Made by a program: the position numbers and the translations under genes
Assembly: GCA_021323655.1 (NCBI GenBank)
Contig: JAJPKO010000034.1
Coordinates: 1-64,000, forward strand
Direction: 5' to 3'
Source of the DNA: Acidobacteriaceae bacterium
GTDB lineage: Bacteria; Acidobacteriota; Terriglobia; Terriglobales; Acidobacteriaceae
DNA: 64,000 nt
Part shown: positions 45,082-53,973 of the stretch, piece after piece
How positions within the stretch are numbered: the stretch's first letter is position 1
Layout of the letters: each line of letters starts with the position of its first letter
The notes under the pieces: generated by a model
What the model was told of the DNA's origin: nothing
The model's input: the letters and a program-made list of their open reading frames with translations, nothing else
Database searches by the model: none

Positions 45082-46014
45082 TTGCCCGGCAAAAAACCCA
45101 TCATTGTTGTAGGCAGCATCAACCTCGATCTCGTCGCCGTCACTGAAAGGATCCCGGCCGTAGGCGAAACGGTGCTCGGATTGGATTTTCAAATCCATCC
45201 TGGAGGCAAAGGTGCAAATCAGGCCGTAGCCGTTGCACGCCTCGGATATCCAGTTTGCATGATCGGCCGCCTGGGAAATGATGCCTTTGGTTCTCAGTTG
45301 AGGACCCATCTCCAGAGCGTCGGCGTCGATCTCAGCGGAGTCGCCACCAGTCCCGGCGCTTCCGGAGTCGCCGTCATTGAAGTTTCCAGCAAAGGTGAAA
45401 ACAGCATCATTGTTGCTCCTGGTGCCAATGCCAAAGTTACGCCTCAGGATGTCACCGACAACCTCGGAATCATTCGTCAGGCGGGCATGGTCCTCACCCA
45501 GCTCGAAATCCCCCTCGAAACTGTCGAACATCTCGCTTCCGTCTGCGCGCGGGAGAACGTACCGCTGATTCTCGATCCAGCTCCCGCGCGCGAACTTCCC
45601 AAGGCAATCCTAGAGAAGACGCAGTGGCTCACCCCAAACGAACTCGAAGCGGCGTTCTATTCTTCTGGCCACAGCTTGCCATCTGCTCAGATTGCCCAGT
45701 CCATTCTTGCCAATGGTTGTCGCGGCGTCATCCTCAAGCTCGGTTCGCAGGGCGTGTACCTTACTTCGCGCGATGGCGTCGATGAGTTTGTCCCCGCGTT
45801 TCGCGTGAAAGCGGTTGATACGACCGCTGCGGGTGATGCCTTTAATGGCGCCTTTGCTGTCGGTCTCATGCTGGGCAAGTCACCTCAACAAAGCGCTGTC
45901 TTTGGGGCCGCTGTAGCCGCAATCTCCGTAACCCGCGTCGGGGCGCAACCCGCGATGCCCACCATGGCCGAAGTGGCATCGTTCTTGCATGAAAACTCAA
46001 CCATTTGTCTTTAG
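45082..46014 (+). CDS. rbsK: Ribokinase RbsK
   Basis: PfkB-family kinase that phosphorylates ribose or a related sugar at O5. 310 residues: VVGSINLDL, the substrate motif HPGGKGANQAVAVARLG, the second signature DTTAAGDAFNGAFAVGL (catalytic Asp and anion hole), and TPNELEA. The start is TTG with an AGGAGAG site at about 45070-45076. It lies 156 bp after the sugar permease and 100 bp before the FGE-like fusion. Other carbohydrate kinases of this family are possible. Confidence 0.9.
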   Translation: MPGKKPIIVVGSINLDLVAVTERIPAVGETVLGLDFQIHPGGKGANQAVAVARLGYPVCMIGRLGNDAFGSQLRTHLQSVGVDLSGVATSPGASGVAVIEVSSKGENSIIVAPGANAKVTPQDVTDNLGIIRQAGMVLTQLEIPLETVEHLASVCARENVPLILDPAPARELPKAILEKTQWLTPNELEAAFYSSGHSLPSAQIAQSILANGCRGVILKLGSQGVYLTSRDGVDEFVPAFRVKAVDTTAAGDAFNGAFAVGLMLGKSPQQSAVFGAAVAAISVTRVGAQPAMPTMAEVASFLHENSTICL

Positions 46015-46114
46015 TGCACTTCGCATGAACCTCAGTCCGGCGATGATTTCGGTCTAAACGGCCGGACAAAACAGAGACGAATTGAAGTCCTTTGCATGAA
46101 CTGGAGAACCCGCA

Positions 46115-48364
46115 TTGAAAAGTACTCGCCCAAGTCTTCGGTGGTGCCCGGCACTCTCACTCTGTGTTGCACTCTTAGTGACATTGGCCAGGGCTCAGGA
46201 TTCACATTACGTTCCTTCGCCTGCCGTCCAGCTGATCACCTCTCCTCCCTGCCTCACTCTGCCCAATGCATGGGAAGGTGAAAGGTTTCCCTGCACTCCG
46301 TTCGCTCATCGTGAATGGCTGACAGATCTCAATCATTGGCGCACTGAGCGTCGTATTCGCGTCGGCTACGATCCTACCCGCTATTCCGTCCCGGCCCTCA
46401 AATGGGCGCAATCCAGTTTCATCCAGCCGCAAATGATGGTCAGCGACCGCTTCTTCTACGACCCCGTACAGGGCAAGTACACGGTCGACAAGTATCTCGA
46501 CGACCTCCAGAAGCGTTACGGCGGCATCGACAGCGTGCTTATTTGGGCGACTTATCCAAACCTGGGCATTGACGATCGCAACCAGCAGGACATGGTTCGC
46601 TCCATGCCTGGCGGTATCGAAGGCCTCAAGCAGATGGTCGCCGATTTTCATCGTCGTGGCGTTCGCGTGCTCTTCCCCATGATGATGTGGGATCAGGGCA
46701 CCCGCGATCCCGGCAAGCCCTGGCCTGATGCCGTCGCCGAGTTCATGAAGCAGCTTGATGCCGATGGCGTCAATGGCGACACACAGGATGGCGTGCCTTT
46801 GGCTTTCTCCCTTGCCGCCGAAAAGATCGACCATCCTCTTGCTTTCGAACCGGAACTCGGCGAAAGTGACGAAGCTGTCGCATGGAACGTGCTCTCCTGG
46901 GGATACTACTCTGATTTCAAATTCGTGCCCCAGGTCGATCGCTATCGCTGGTTTGAGCCGCGTCACATGGTTCACGTTTGTGATCGCTGGAGCAGGTCGA
47001 AGACCGACAATCTCCAGTTCGCTTTCTTCAACGGAGAAGGCTGGGAGAGTTGGGAAAATATCTGGGGCATCTGGAACGGCATCACCCCGCGCGACAGCGA
47101 AGCCACCCGCCGCGTCGCCACCATGGAGCGCGCATTTGCTCCGTTCCTTATCAGCGCGGAGTGGGAGCCGTTCTATCCCATGCACCTCTACGGTGTATTC
47201 GCCAGCCGCTGGCCGCTCGGGGACCAGACCCTCTGGACCATCGTCAATCGCAACGAATATGACGTCTCCGGCCGCCAGATCACGGTCCCATACAAATCCG
47301 GCATGCGCTACTTTGACGTCTACCACGGCGTTGAACTAAAGCCCGCCATTGAAGCCGATCAGGCCGTGCTTTCCTTCCCCATCGAAGCACGCGGATACGG
47401 AGCCATTTTCGCCACTCCGTCCGAGCCCGATGCCACAATCCGCCAGACTCTCGACAAGATGAAGGAACTCACCGCCAAACCTCTGTCGAGTTTCTCCAAT
47501 GAATGGCAGAAGACTCTTCAGAGGATTGTCGATATACCCGCCACCAAACCTGCCCGGACTGCACCCGATGGCATGGTCCGCATCGATGGGAGTGACTATC
47601 TCTTCATCGTTCGTGGTATGGAGATCGAGGGCGACAACGACGTCGATGTCGATGTCCAGTATCCATGGGAAAACAGCCCTCGCCGTTACCACGAACATCG
47701 CATCGAGATCAAACCCTTCTACATGGACAAGTACCCCGTCACCAATGCCGAGTTTAAGAAATTTCTCGATGCCACGCATTACCGTCCTAAAGACGATCTG
47801 AACTTCCTCAAAGACTGGCAGGGCGGCACATATCCTGAAGGGTCTGCCAATCGGCCCGTTACCTGGGTTTCGATCGAAGATGCCCGCGAGTACGCCAAGT
47901 GGGCCGGCAAGCGTCTCCCGCACGAGTGGGAGTGGCAATACGCCGCGCAGGGCAATGACCAGCGCCATTACCCATGGGGTAACTGTGATTGGACCCTTCC
48001 ACCCACTGTCCCCAATCCACTGGCATGCCCCGTGCCCGCTGATCCCAAGGACACGGTGGCGCCCATCCCGGACAGAGGACGCACCATGCTTGCCGCCAGC
48101 GATGTCAATGCGCACCCCCGGGGAGCAAGCCCCTTCGGTGTGATGGATATGGTGGGCAACGTCTGGCAGTGGACCGACGAGTATGTCGACGAGCACACCC
48201 GCGCCGCCATCCTCCGTGGTGGAAGCCACTACCAGCCCCAGGGCTCTATGTGGTATTTTCCTCAGGCCTACCAGAATGGCGAACACGCCAAGCTGCTTCT
48301 CATGGCGCCAAGTTACGATCGCTCTGGAGCTGTAGGCTTCCGCTGCGTCAAAGATGCCGAATAG
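46115..48364 (+). CDS. Secreted TIM-barrel hydrolase-like / FGE-like domain fusion
   Basis: 749 residues from a TTG with GGAG upstream. A signal peptide occupies residues 1-28. Residues 65-420 look like a glycosidase barrel: IDSVLIWATYPNLGI, VLFPMMMWDQGT and DGVNGDTQDG strands, then a beta domain. From about 487 to the end is a formylglycine-generating-enzyme/sulfatase-modifying-factor domain: FYMDKYPVTNAEFKKFL, RPVTWVSIEDAREYAKWAG, LPHEWEWQYAAQG, GNVWQWT, ILRGGSH and VGFRC. The SYxCHxSYC cysteine pair of true sulfatase activators is absent. The domain may act in binding rather than oxidation. The barrel's family is not identified. Confidence 0.78.
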   Translation: MKSTRPSLRWCPALSLCVALLVTLARAQDSHYVPSPAVQLITSPPCLTLPNAWEGERFPCTPFAHREWLTDLNHWRTERRIRVGYDPTRYSVPALKWAQSSFIQPQMMVSDRFFYDPVQGKYTVDKYLDDLQKRYGGIDSVLIWATYPNLGIDDRNQQDMVRSMPGGIEGLKQMVADFHRRGVRVLFPMMMWDQGTRDPGKPWPDAVAEFMKQLDADGVNGDTQDGVPLAFSLAAEKIDHPLAFEPELGESDEAVAWNVLSWGYYSDFKFVPQVDRYRWFEPRHMVHVCDRWSRSKTDNLQFAFFNGEGWESWENIWGIWNGITPRDSEATRRVATMERAFAPFLISAEWEPFYPMHLYGVFASRWPLGDQTLWTIVNRNEYDVSGRQITVPYKSGMRYFDVYHGVELKPAIEADQAVLSFPIEARGYGAIFATPSEPDATIRQTLDKMKELTAKPLSSFSNEWQKTLQRIVDIPATKPARTAPDGMVRIDGSDYLFIVRGMEIEGDNDVDVDVQYPWENSPRRYHEHRIEIKPFYMDKYPVTNAEFKKFLDATHYRPKDDLNFLKDWQGGTYPEGSANRPVTWVSIEDAREYAKWAGKRLPHEWEWQYAAQGNDQRHYPWGNCDWTLPPTVPNPLACPVPADPKDTVAPIPDRGRTMLAASDVNAHPRGASPFGVMDMVGNVWQWTDEYVDEHTRAAILRGGSHYQPQGSMWYFPQAYQNGEHAKLLLMAPSYDRSGAVGFRCVKDAE

Positions 48365-48447
48365 GCTGCGCAAAGAACACGGCAGAACTCATGCGCTCGA
48401 GGGGCATTTTCCTCAGAGGTGTTCAAACATTACCTTACGCTCAAGGG

Positions 48448-48493
48448 GTGACTGACCTGGAAACCGCATCAACCCGGGTTCCAGGCCGGTCAC
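48448..48493. other. Long imperfect hairpin between the FGE-like fusion and the sensor kinase
   Basis: GTGACTGACCTGGAAACC pairs with GGTTCCAGGCCGGTCAC with one mismatch, a G-T pair and one bulge around a short loop. It lies 84 bp after the stop at 48364 and 237 bp before the kinase. There is no T-run. It may end the upstream transcript or act as an RNA structure. The remainder of 48365-48729 is gene-free except for the direct repeat described separately. Confidence 0.5.
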
Positions 48494-48660
48494 TCGGCGT
48501 GCTCGGGCGGGCTCAAGCAAAGGCCGATGATGCCGGCCGCCTTGGTCTACGTTGACGAAAAGACCGCATCCAAGCGCTTGACCGGCTCGATCCGGGCTAA
48601 TTGGGATAGCAGTGGACTGAACCAGATCCCAAACCTAAAATCATTCCGACGAAGAACGGG

Positions 48661-48711
48661 GATGTTCTTTCGTACCAGCACTAAGATGTTCTTCTTTCGT
48701 ACTAACACTAA
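48661..48711 (+). promoter_or_regulatory. Tandem direct repeat before the sensor kinase gene
   Basis: Two abutting copies, GATGTTCTTTCGTACCAGCA-CTAA (48661-48684) and GATGTTCTTCTTTCGTACTAA-CACTAA (48685-48711), differ by one substitution and a 3-base insertion. The second ends 18 bp before the kinase ATG, overlapping the promoter/leader region. Adjacent direct repeats of this size are typical of activator or response-regulator sites; autoregulation is an inference. Confidence 0.55.
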
Positions 48712-48729
48712 ATGGAGTAGCTGAACTGG

Positions 48730-51700
48730 ATGCAAAATCCGAGAAGAGCTATTCGAAGGGCTCAGGACAAACTTAACGAAGCACGAGCGCGTTTCACATC
48801 AAGCGCTCGGTACAGATGGGTTTCTGCTCTTCGGGTCAGCTTGGGCTGTGCTTTAATGTTTTTCCTCGCTGCCCATTTCGTCTTTGCAAACGACCAACAC
48901 TCAAATCCCTCATCCATGTCGGGGTATACCCGGCAACTCTGGCAGACTCAGGATGGCTTGCCTGAAGGAATTGTGCAAGCTATAGCCCAAACGGACGATG
49001 GTTACCTCTGGATAGGAACAAGTGGCGGCCTGGTCCGCTTCGATGGTTCACGATTTACGCTCTTCACACACACAAACACACCAGCATTTCGTGCCGACAG
49101 CGTCTTCTGTCTCGCGCGGGCAAGTAACGGCACTCTGTGGATCGGTACCGAAGGAGGCGGTCTCATTCGCTATCGTCACGGCCAGTTCCGCCTATTTTCG
49201 AAGCTTGATGGACTCACTGATGATTTTGTGCGGACCATATTGGTGGATCATCAAGGCCGAATTTGGGTAGGAACAGACCATGGACTATTCCGTGTGAGAG
49301 GCGACCTTGTGACCGCCATTCATCCTCCTGATGCCAAAGATCTTGGATCGATCCATGCCTTGGCTGAAGGCAGCGATGGAGGAATATGGGTTGGTGGCTC
49401 AAAACTCTTCAGGCTCATCGATGGTCGGGCGACTGAATATCCATTGGCAGGTGCGCCAGGATGGCTGGGTATCAAATCCTTTTTGCCACTGCGCGATGGA
49501 AGCCTCCTGGTTGGGACTATTTCGGCCTTGATGCGGCTGCAGATTGCCAGAGGCCACGGGGTGTGGGCCAAAGTAGATGGTGTTGTCGGCACCGTACGAA
49601 CGTTACACGAAATGAAAGATGGTTCGGTTTGGATCGGAACTATCGGCCATGGCCTCTTTGTAATGCGCGACAATCGCTTTAGCCACTATGCGGCGCCCGA
49701 GGTATTGCCCAGCAACATTGTTCTTGGGATCTACGAAGATAGCTATGGAGACATCTGGCTCGGCACACAGGCCGGAATGCTACGGCTCAGAAAGGCAGAA
49801 ATTACGACAGTTGAGGTCCCTGGCATGGCCGATTCTGATTTTGGCAGCATTTATCAGGACCGGCATGGAACCCTTTGGGTGGCCTCCTCTCGACTTCACC
49901 AGATTCGTGCGGGCAAAATAACAGAGTTTCATGTGCCAGGAACTCACGACCTGAAGATTAGGACTGTACTGGAAGATAGCGAAGGAGCATATTGGTTTGG
50001 AACTGAAGGGCAAGGTATTTACCGGATGCGTGGAACGCGTGTCTCCCATTTCACCAGCCAATCTGGCGGATTGGCAAACGACTTCGTTCGGGGATTTCTC
50101 CAGTCTCGGGACCGGAGTGTCTGGATTGCAACGGACGGCGGAATAAGTCACTGGGTAAATGGAAAATGGCAATCGTTCGATCAGCAGAATGGACTTGCCT
50201 ATGGAAGTGGAAGGGCTCTGCTGGAAGATGCTAAAGGCGATCTCTGGATTGGAACAGATGGCGGATTGAGTCACCGGCATCTGGATAAATTCGTCAACGA
50301 TGAAATCACACGTGCACTCGCGACAAAGAAAGTGTGGTCGCTTCATCAAGATGTCGAAGGTGGGTTATGGTTTGGGACACGAGGGGACGGACTGTATCGC
50401 TGGTGGCTCGGGCGGATGTCCCATTTCACCATCTCAGACGGATTGGCATCCGATAGTGTTTACTCCGTCGTCGAAGACACTTCCGGGCAAGTCTGGCTGA
50501 GCAGTCCGAACGCCGTAACTATGGTAGCGCGAAAGGAAATCGATCAAGCGGCAGAGGATCCCTCCTTCCATCCCCATTTCAGACTTTACGGAGCTTCCGA
50601 AGGGTTGCAGATAACACAGATGTTCGGCGGCATTCAGCCCGCAGGAATCCTGGCTTCCGACGGTAAGATTTGGTTTGCAAGTGCGGCTGGACCAGTCCGA
50701 ATCCATCCCGGCAACCGGAACATCAGCAGGAATATGCCAAGGGTTGTTCTTGATGACCTGGACATTGATGGCAGCTCTGTGACAACGGCTAATGGGGCGG
50801 ATCTCGGCACTGGAGGATCAAGGATCGAGTTTCATTTTCATGCCATTCAACTCACTGCCCACAATCGCATACGATTTCGATACCGTCTTGACGGCTTCGA
50901 CAAAACCTGGAATTCCACGCTGCAAGGCAGTGCCTCCTATACGAATCTTCCTCCCGGGAGATACACCTTTCGAGTGGACGCATTTGATGCCAATACCCCG
51001 GATGACCTCACCGAAGCATCCATTGCTGTAACGCGGCGGCCCCATTTCTACCGGACGTGGTGGTTCGCACTATTCTGTCTTATGCTGAGCGTGGGCGTCA
51101 TATGGGGGATCCAGTGGCGCAGAACGCGAAGCCTTAAAGAGAAGTTCGCTGCTGTAATGAAGGAGCGGAGCCGGGTGGCGGGGGAAATCCACGACACGAT
51201 CATTCAAGGTTGCGCTAGTGTGTCGGGGCTCCTGGAGGCACATAGAATTCTGACCGATCAGGGGATCGCCCAGGGCGATCAGTTGCTGAATACCGCTTCG
51301 TTACAAATTCGATCCACAATCGACGAAGCACGGCAGGCTATCTGGGGCCTCCGTACGGGCGACATTGCGGAAGTCAATATTGCCGAAGAGCTTCGAGTGA
51401 TCGCGGCACAACTAAATGCGGAGTTTCAGCTGCCCATCCTATGCAAAATCAAAGGAAGGGGAAAGCCGGTTCAGCGCACAGTCGCCCATGAGATTATGAT
51501 GGTCACACGCGAAGGTCTCTATAATGCAGCGCGCCATGGGCGCCCGAAAAGCGTTGAACTGCTTGTGCAGTTTGACCCTTCGTTGCTTCGAATTATTATC
51601 TACGATGATGGAAAGGGGTTCGATGTAAACCATCCTGGAGTGTCCAAGGACCAGCATTTTGGCCTGGAAGTGATGCGAGAACGAATCCAGCGAATTGGCG

Positions 51701-51795
51701 GGGAGTTTGGAATCGAGACCGCGGAAGGGCAGGGAACGCGTTTGACAATCTCCCTTAAGAACACAAGCCTATACGCATCGCGAGCACAACTATGA
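48730..51795 (+). CDS. Sensor histidine kinase with two seven-bladed propellers and Y_Y_Y domain
   Basis: 1021 residues. A membrane segment or uncleaved signal (about 37-55) puts the following region in the periplasm. About 13-14 'two-component regulator propeller' blades (pattern DGxLWIGTxGGL) span residues 75-640, then a Y_Y_Y Ig-like domain (about 700-770), a transmembrane helix (about 778-800) and a cytoplasmic HisKA_3/HATPase core. The phosphoacceptor is H821 in AGEIHDT, and the N and G boxes are GLYNAARHGR and DDGKGF/GLEVMRERI. This architecture senses extracellular carbohydrate in related systems. Its stop overlaps the response-regulator ATG. Confidence 0.93.
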   Translation: MQNPRRAIRRAQDKLNEARARFTSSARYRWVSALRVSLGCALMFFLAAHFVFANDQHSNPSSMSGYTRQLWQTQDGLPEGIVQAIAQTDDGYLWIGTSGGLVRFDGSRFTLFTHTNTPAFRADSVFCLARASNGTLWIGTEGGGLIRYRHGQFRLFSKLDGLTDDFVRTILVDHQGRIWVGTDHGLFRVRGDLVTAIHPPDAKDLGSIHALAEGSDGGIWVGGSKLFRLIDGRATEYPLAGAPGWLGIKSFLPLRDGSLLVGTISALMRLQIARGHGVWAKVDGVVGTVRTLHEMKDGSVWIGTIGHGLFVMRDNRFSHYAAPEVLPSNIVLGIYEDSYGDIWLGTQAGMLRLRKAEITTVEVPGMADSDFGSIYQDRHGTLWVASSRLHQIRAGKITEFHVPGTHDLKIRTVLEDSEGAYWFGTEGQGIYRMRGTRVSHFTSQSGGLANDFVRGFLQSRDRSVWIATDGGISHWVNGKWQSFDQQNGLAYGSGRALLEDAKGDLWIGTDGGLSHRHLDKFVNDEITRALATKKVWSLHQDVEGGLWFGTRGDGLYRWWLGRMSHFTISDGLASDSVYSVVEDTSGQVWLSSPNAVTMVARKEIDQAAEDPSFHPHFRLYGASEGLQITQMFGGIQPAGILASDGKIWFASAAGPVRIHPGNRNISRNMPRVVLDDLDIDGSSVTTANGADLGTGGSRIEFHFHAIQLTAHNRIRFRYRLDGFDKTWNSTLQGSASYTNLPPGRYTFRVDAFDANTPDDLTEASIAVTRRPHFYRTWWFALFCLMLSVGVIWGIQWRRTRSLKEKFAAVMKERSRVAGEIHDTIIQGCASVSGLLEAHRILTDQGIAQGDQLLNTASLQIRSTIDEARQAIWGLRTGDIAEVNIAEELRVIAAQLNAEFQLPILCKIKGRGKPVQRTVAHEIMMVTREGLYNAARHGRPKSVELLVQFDPSLLRIIIYDDGKGFDVNHPGVSKDQHFGLEVMRERIQRIGGEFGIETAEGQGTRLTISLKNTSLYASRAQL

Positions 51796-52424
51796 CTGAG
51801 ATAGCCAGGAAGATCACTGTTCTGATTGTTGACGATCATCCCTTGATGCGAGTTGGAATTGCGACGATCATCAATGCGCATCCGGACTTTGAGGTGATTG
51901 GTCAAGCCTCCAGAAGCAAGGATGCTGTTGAACTCTTCTTGCAATGCCGGCCCGATGTGACACTAATGGACTTGAGGCTTCCTGATGGAAGTGGTGCAGA
52001 CGCAATCCGAATGATTCGTGAGGTCGAACCGAGGGCGCGGATTGTTGTGGTAACCACTTATGAAGGTGACGAGGACATCCATCAGGCAATTGCGTCGGGT
52101 GCTCAGGGTTACGTCATTAAAGGTATGCCGTATGAGATGCTTGTGAGCGCAATTAAGAAGGTCCACCGCGGAGGACGTTTCCTACCTCCCCCTGTCGCAA
52201 GGGTTCTCGCCCAACGCAACCCCAGACAAGGGCTTACCGCACGGGAAAAGGAAGTGTTGGCCCTGATGATTGAAGGCAAGACCAATCCCGAAATCGCCGA
52301 CGCACTTAGGATTGCCAGAGCGACTGTAAAGGCGCATGTGGAGCACATCCTTTCCCGGCTCGATGTGACCGATCGAACGCGAGCGGTTGTGGTTGCTCTG
52401 CAACGTGGAATCGCACACCTCTAG
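51792..52424 (+). CDS. NarL/FixJ-family response regulator
   Basis: 210 residues. The receiver domain has DDH at 14-16 and the phosphoacceptor D60 (LMDLRLPDG), with the conserved Thr and Lys (VVVTTYEG, YVIKG). The LuxR-type HTH covers about 145-210 (LTAREKEVLALMIEGKTNPE, ATVKAHVEHILSRLDV). It is coupled to the HisKA_3 kinase by ATGA overlap, the usual partner class. It would activate carbohydrate genes nearby, perhaps through the repeats found upstream of the TonB-dependent receptor and glycosidases. Confidence 0.94.
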   Translation: MTEIARKITVLIVDDHPLMRVGIATIINAHPDFEVIGQASRSKDAVELFLQCRPDVTLMDLRLPDGSGADAIRMIREVEPRARIVVVTTYEGDEDIHQAIASGAQGYVIKGMPYEMLVSAIKKVHRGGRFLPPPVARVLAQRNPRQGLTAREKEVLALMIEGKTNPEIADALRIARATVKAHVEHILSRLDVTDRTRAVVVALQRGIAHL

Positions 52425-52580
52425 GAGCATCTCTCAACGAAGATTTTCGTAAGCGCAAATTCACATGTTCACGATCTCAGTTTCCCAGAAGCGCCTCCGT
52501 ACCGCCTCGGGGTCTCGCTCCCCTGCTTGTACCTCACAAGTACTCGATCGGTCGATGTGCCGACGCAGCGCGGCTCGGTC

Positions 52581-53765
52581 CTATTGAATACCCTTAGCGT
52601 CATCTTCGGATTCATGTTGACGGGAGAGGACGCGCATGCTGTCAAAGATTTTGCCGAGATTGTCTCTCATTTGCTTGTACTTTAGACACAAGGCAACCTG
52701 CTCTTTCGCCTCATTCAACTTGCCGCTCTGGCGGTACAAACCCGCCAATCGGTAATGTGCTACATAATCCGATGGATCAATTTGAATCGCACGTTCGAAC
52801 ATCTGCTGTGCTCGCTCTCGCTGATTTAAGAGGACAAGCACCTCACCCAACTCAGTGCAGGCATCGCTATCATTTGGGTCCAGTGCTAAAGCATGCGAAT
52901 AGGCAGTAGATGCGGCTTGCAAGTTCCCGCGTTTCTCTGCGATTTTCCCTAACATAAGTAGTGCTTTTTCATCCTCAGGATTGGCTGCCAAGGCCGCTTT
53001 AAACTCGGCCTCCGCCTCGGCCTGGAGCTTCTCATCGGAGGAGTGATAGAGAACGTCCCCCAATTCGGTATGCAGTCCCGGAAGGGTAGGGTCACTCTTT
53101 ATTGCCTTTCGATAATTTTCGATGGCAAGAGCGCCCTCGTTATGCCGCGCCAATTCACGCGCCATTACCATATACATCTGCGCACTACCCGGAGCCGTCA
53201 TGGCCAATGTCAACATGGCTTTGCCGGCAAGATCCGAGTAGAGCCGATAGGCACTGAAGAGCAGTACCGTGTTGGTTGGCTGCAATGCCAACAGGGACGA
53301 CACAGTTGTTGCCGCCTTTTCCAGATCGCCAGTTGCCGTGTAGTTCTGGATCAAAGCCTCGCCCACCTCGGTGTAAACTTTCTCATCCTTGAGCTTTGGA
53401 AAGACAGCTTCGAGATCCTTGCGACTGCCTGTCTGGTCACCGGTCCGGCCCTCCGCCAGCCCAAGTAGTGCCTGAATTTTCGACAAATCGGGCTGCAATT
53501 TAACGGCTGCGCGAAGTTGGGGGACAGCTTCCTTGTAGTCGCCGCGAAAAAATAGGAGGACGCCAAGATTTGCATGCGCGTCGACAGCGCCTGGATCGAG
53601 AGCAACGATTTTCTCGAACTCAGGAATCGCAAGATCCGGGCGACCCTCCCGCAGATACCTCTCCGCGTTATGCGAATGCTGGGAGATCTGATCCTTTACT
53701 GCCGCCGGACTCTGGCACGGTGATGGAATAGTGACAGCCATCAGAAGTGCCACAAGGAAATGCAT
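52581..53765 (-). CDS. Secreted TPR-repeat protein
   Basis: 394 residues from the ATG at 53765, giving a clean signal peptide (MHFLVALLMAVTIPSPCQS). Up to about nine tetratricopeptide units follow (for example AIPEFEKIVALDPGAVDAHA, AQQMFERAIQIDPSDYVAHY). It is probably periplasmic or membrane-attached; the Cys near the cleavage region could be a lipobox-like site. It lies directly downstream of the TonB-dependent receptor gene, gap 208 bp, and is common beside such receptors in acidobacteria. The frame upstream to 53885 lacks signal character. Confidence 0.82.
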   Translation of the reverse strand: MHFLVALLMAVTIPSPCQSPAAVKDQISQHSHNAERYLREGRPDLAIPEFEKIVALDPGAVDAHANLGVLLFFRGDYKEAVPQLRAAVKLQPDLSKIQALLGLAEGRTGDQTGSRKDLEAVFPKLKDEKVYTEVGEALIQNYTATGDLEKAATTVSSLLALQPTNTVLLFSAYRLYSDLAGKAMLTLAMTAPGSAQMYMVMARELARHNEGALAIENYRKAIKSDPTLPGLHTELGDVLYHSSDEKLQAEAEAEFKAALAANPEDEKALLMLGKIAEKRGNLQAASTAYSHALALDPNDSDACTELGEVLVLLNQRERAQQMFERAIQIDPSDYVAHYRLAGLYRQSGKLNEAKEQVALCLKYKQMRDNLGKIFDSMRVLSRQHESEDDAKGIQ

Positions 53766-53973
53766 CTTGATTTTAGAGAGCGAACATAAAGGGTTGCGCG
53801 GCTGTCCGCGGCCACCAATGGGGTGTGACTCGTGCCGCTCCCTCTCGCCGCGATTGATCGCAGGAATGTATGTTCTGTGGTTCATTCCTAAACACCAGAA
53901 GATAGCCTGCTGTCCGGTCGCGGAGTTCGCGGCCGACCCGTGCGCACTTGCGGGCCGGCCCGCGTCAACATAA

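Noticed and set aside
46202-48373. Two long minus-strand frames (374 and 345 codons) opposite the FGE-like fusion
   Set aside because: They mirror codon bias of the sense gene, have no family motifs and no ribosome sites; the sense protein has a signal peptide and clear FGE-like motifs.
48547-48735. 62-codon minus-strand frame over the direct repeat before the kinase
   Set aside because: Its repeated residues simply reflect the DNA direct repeat; no start signal and no homology.
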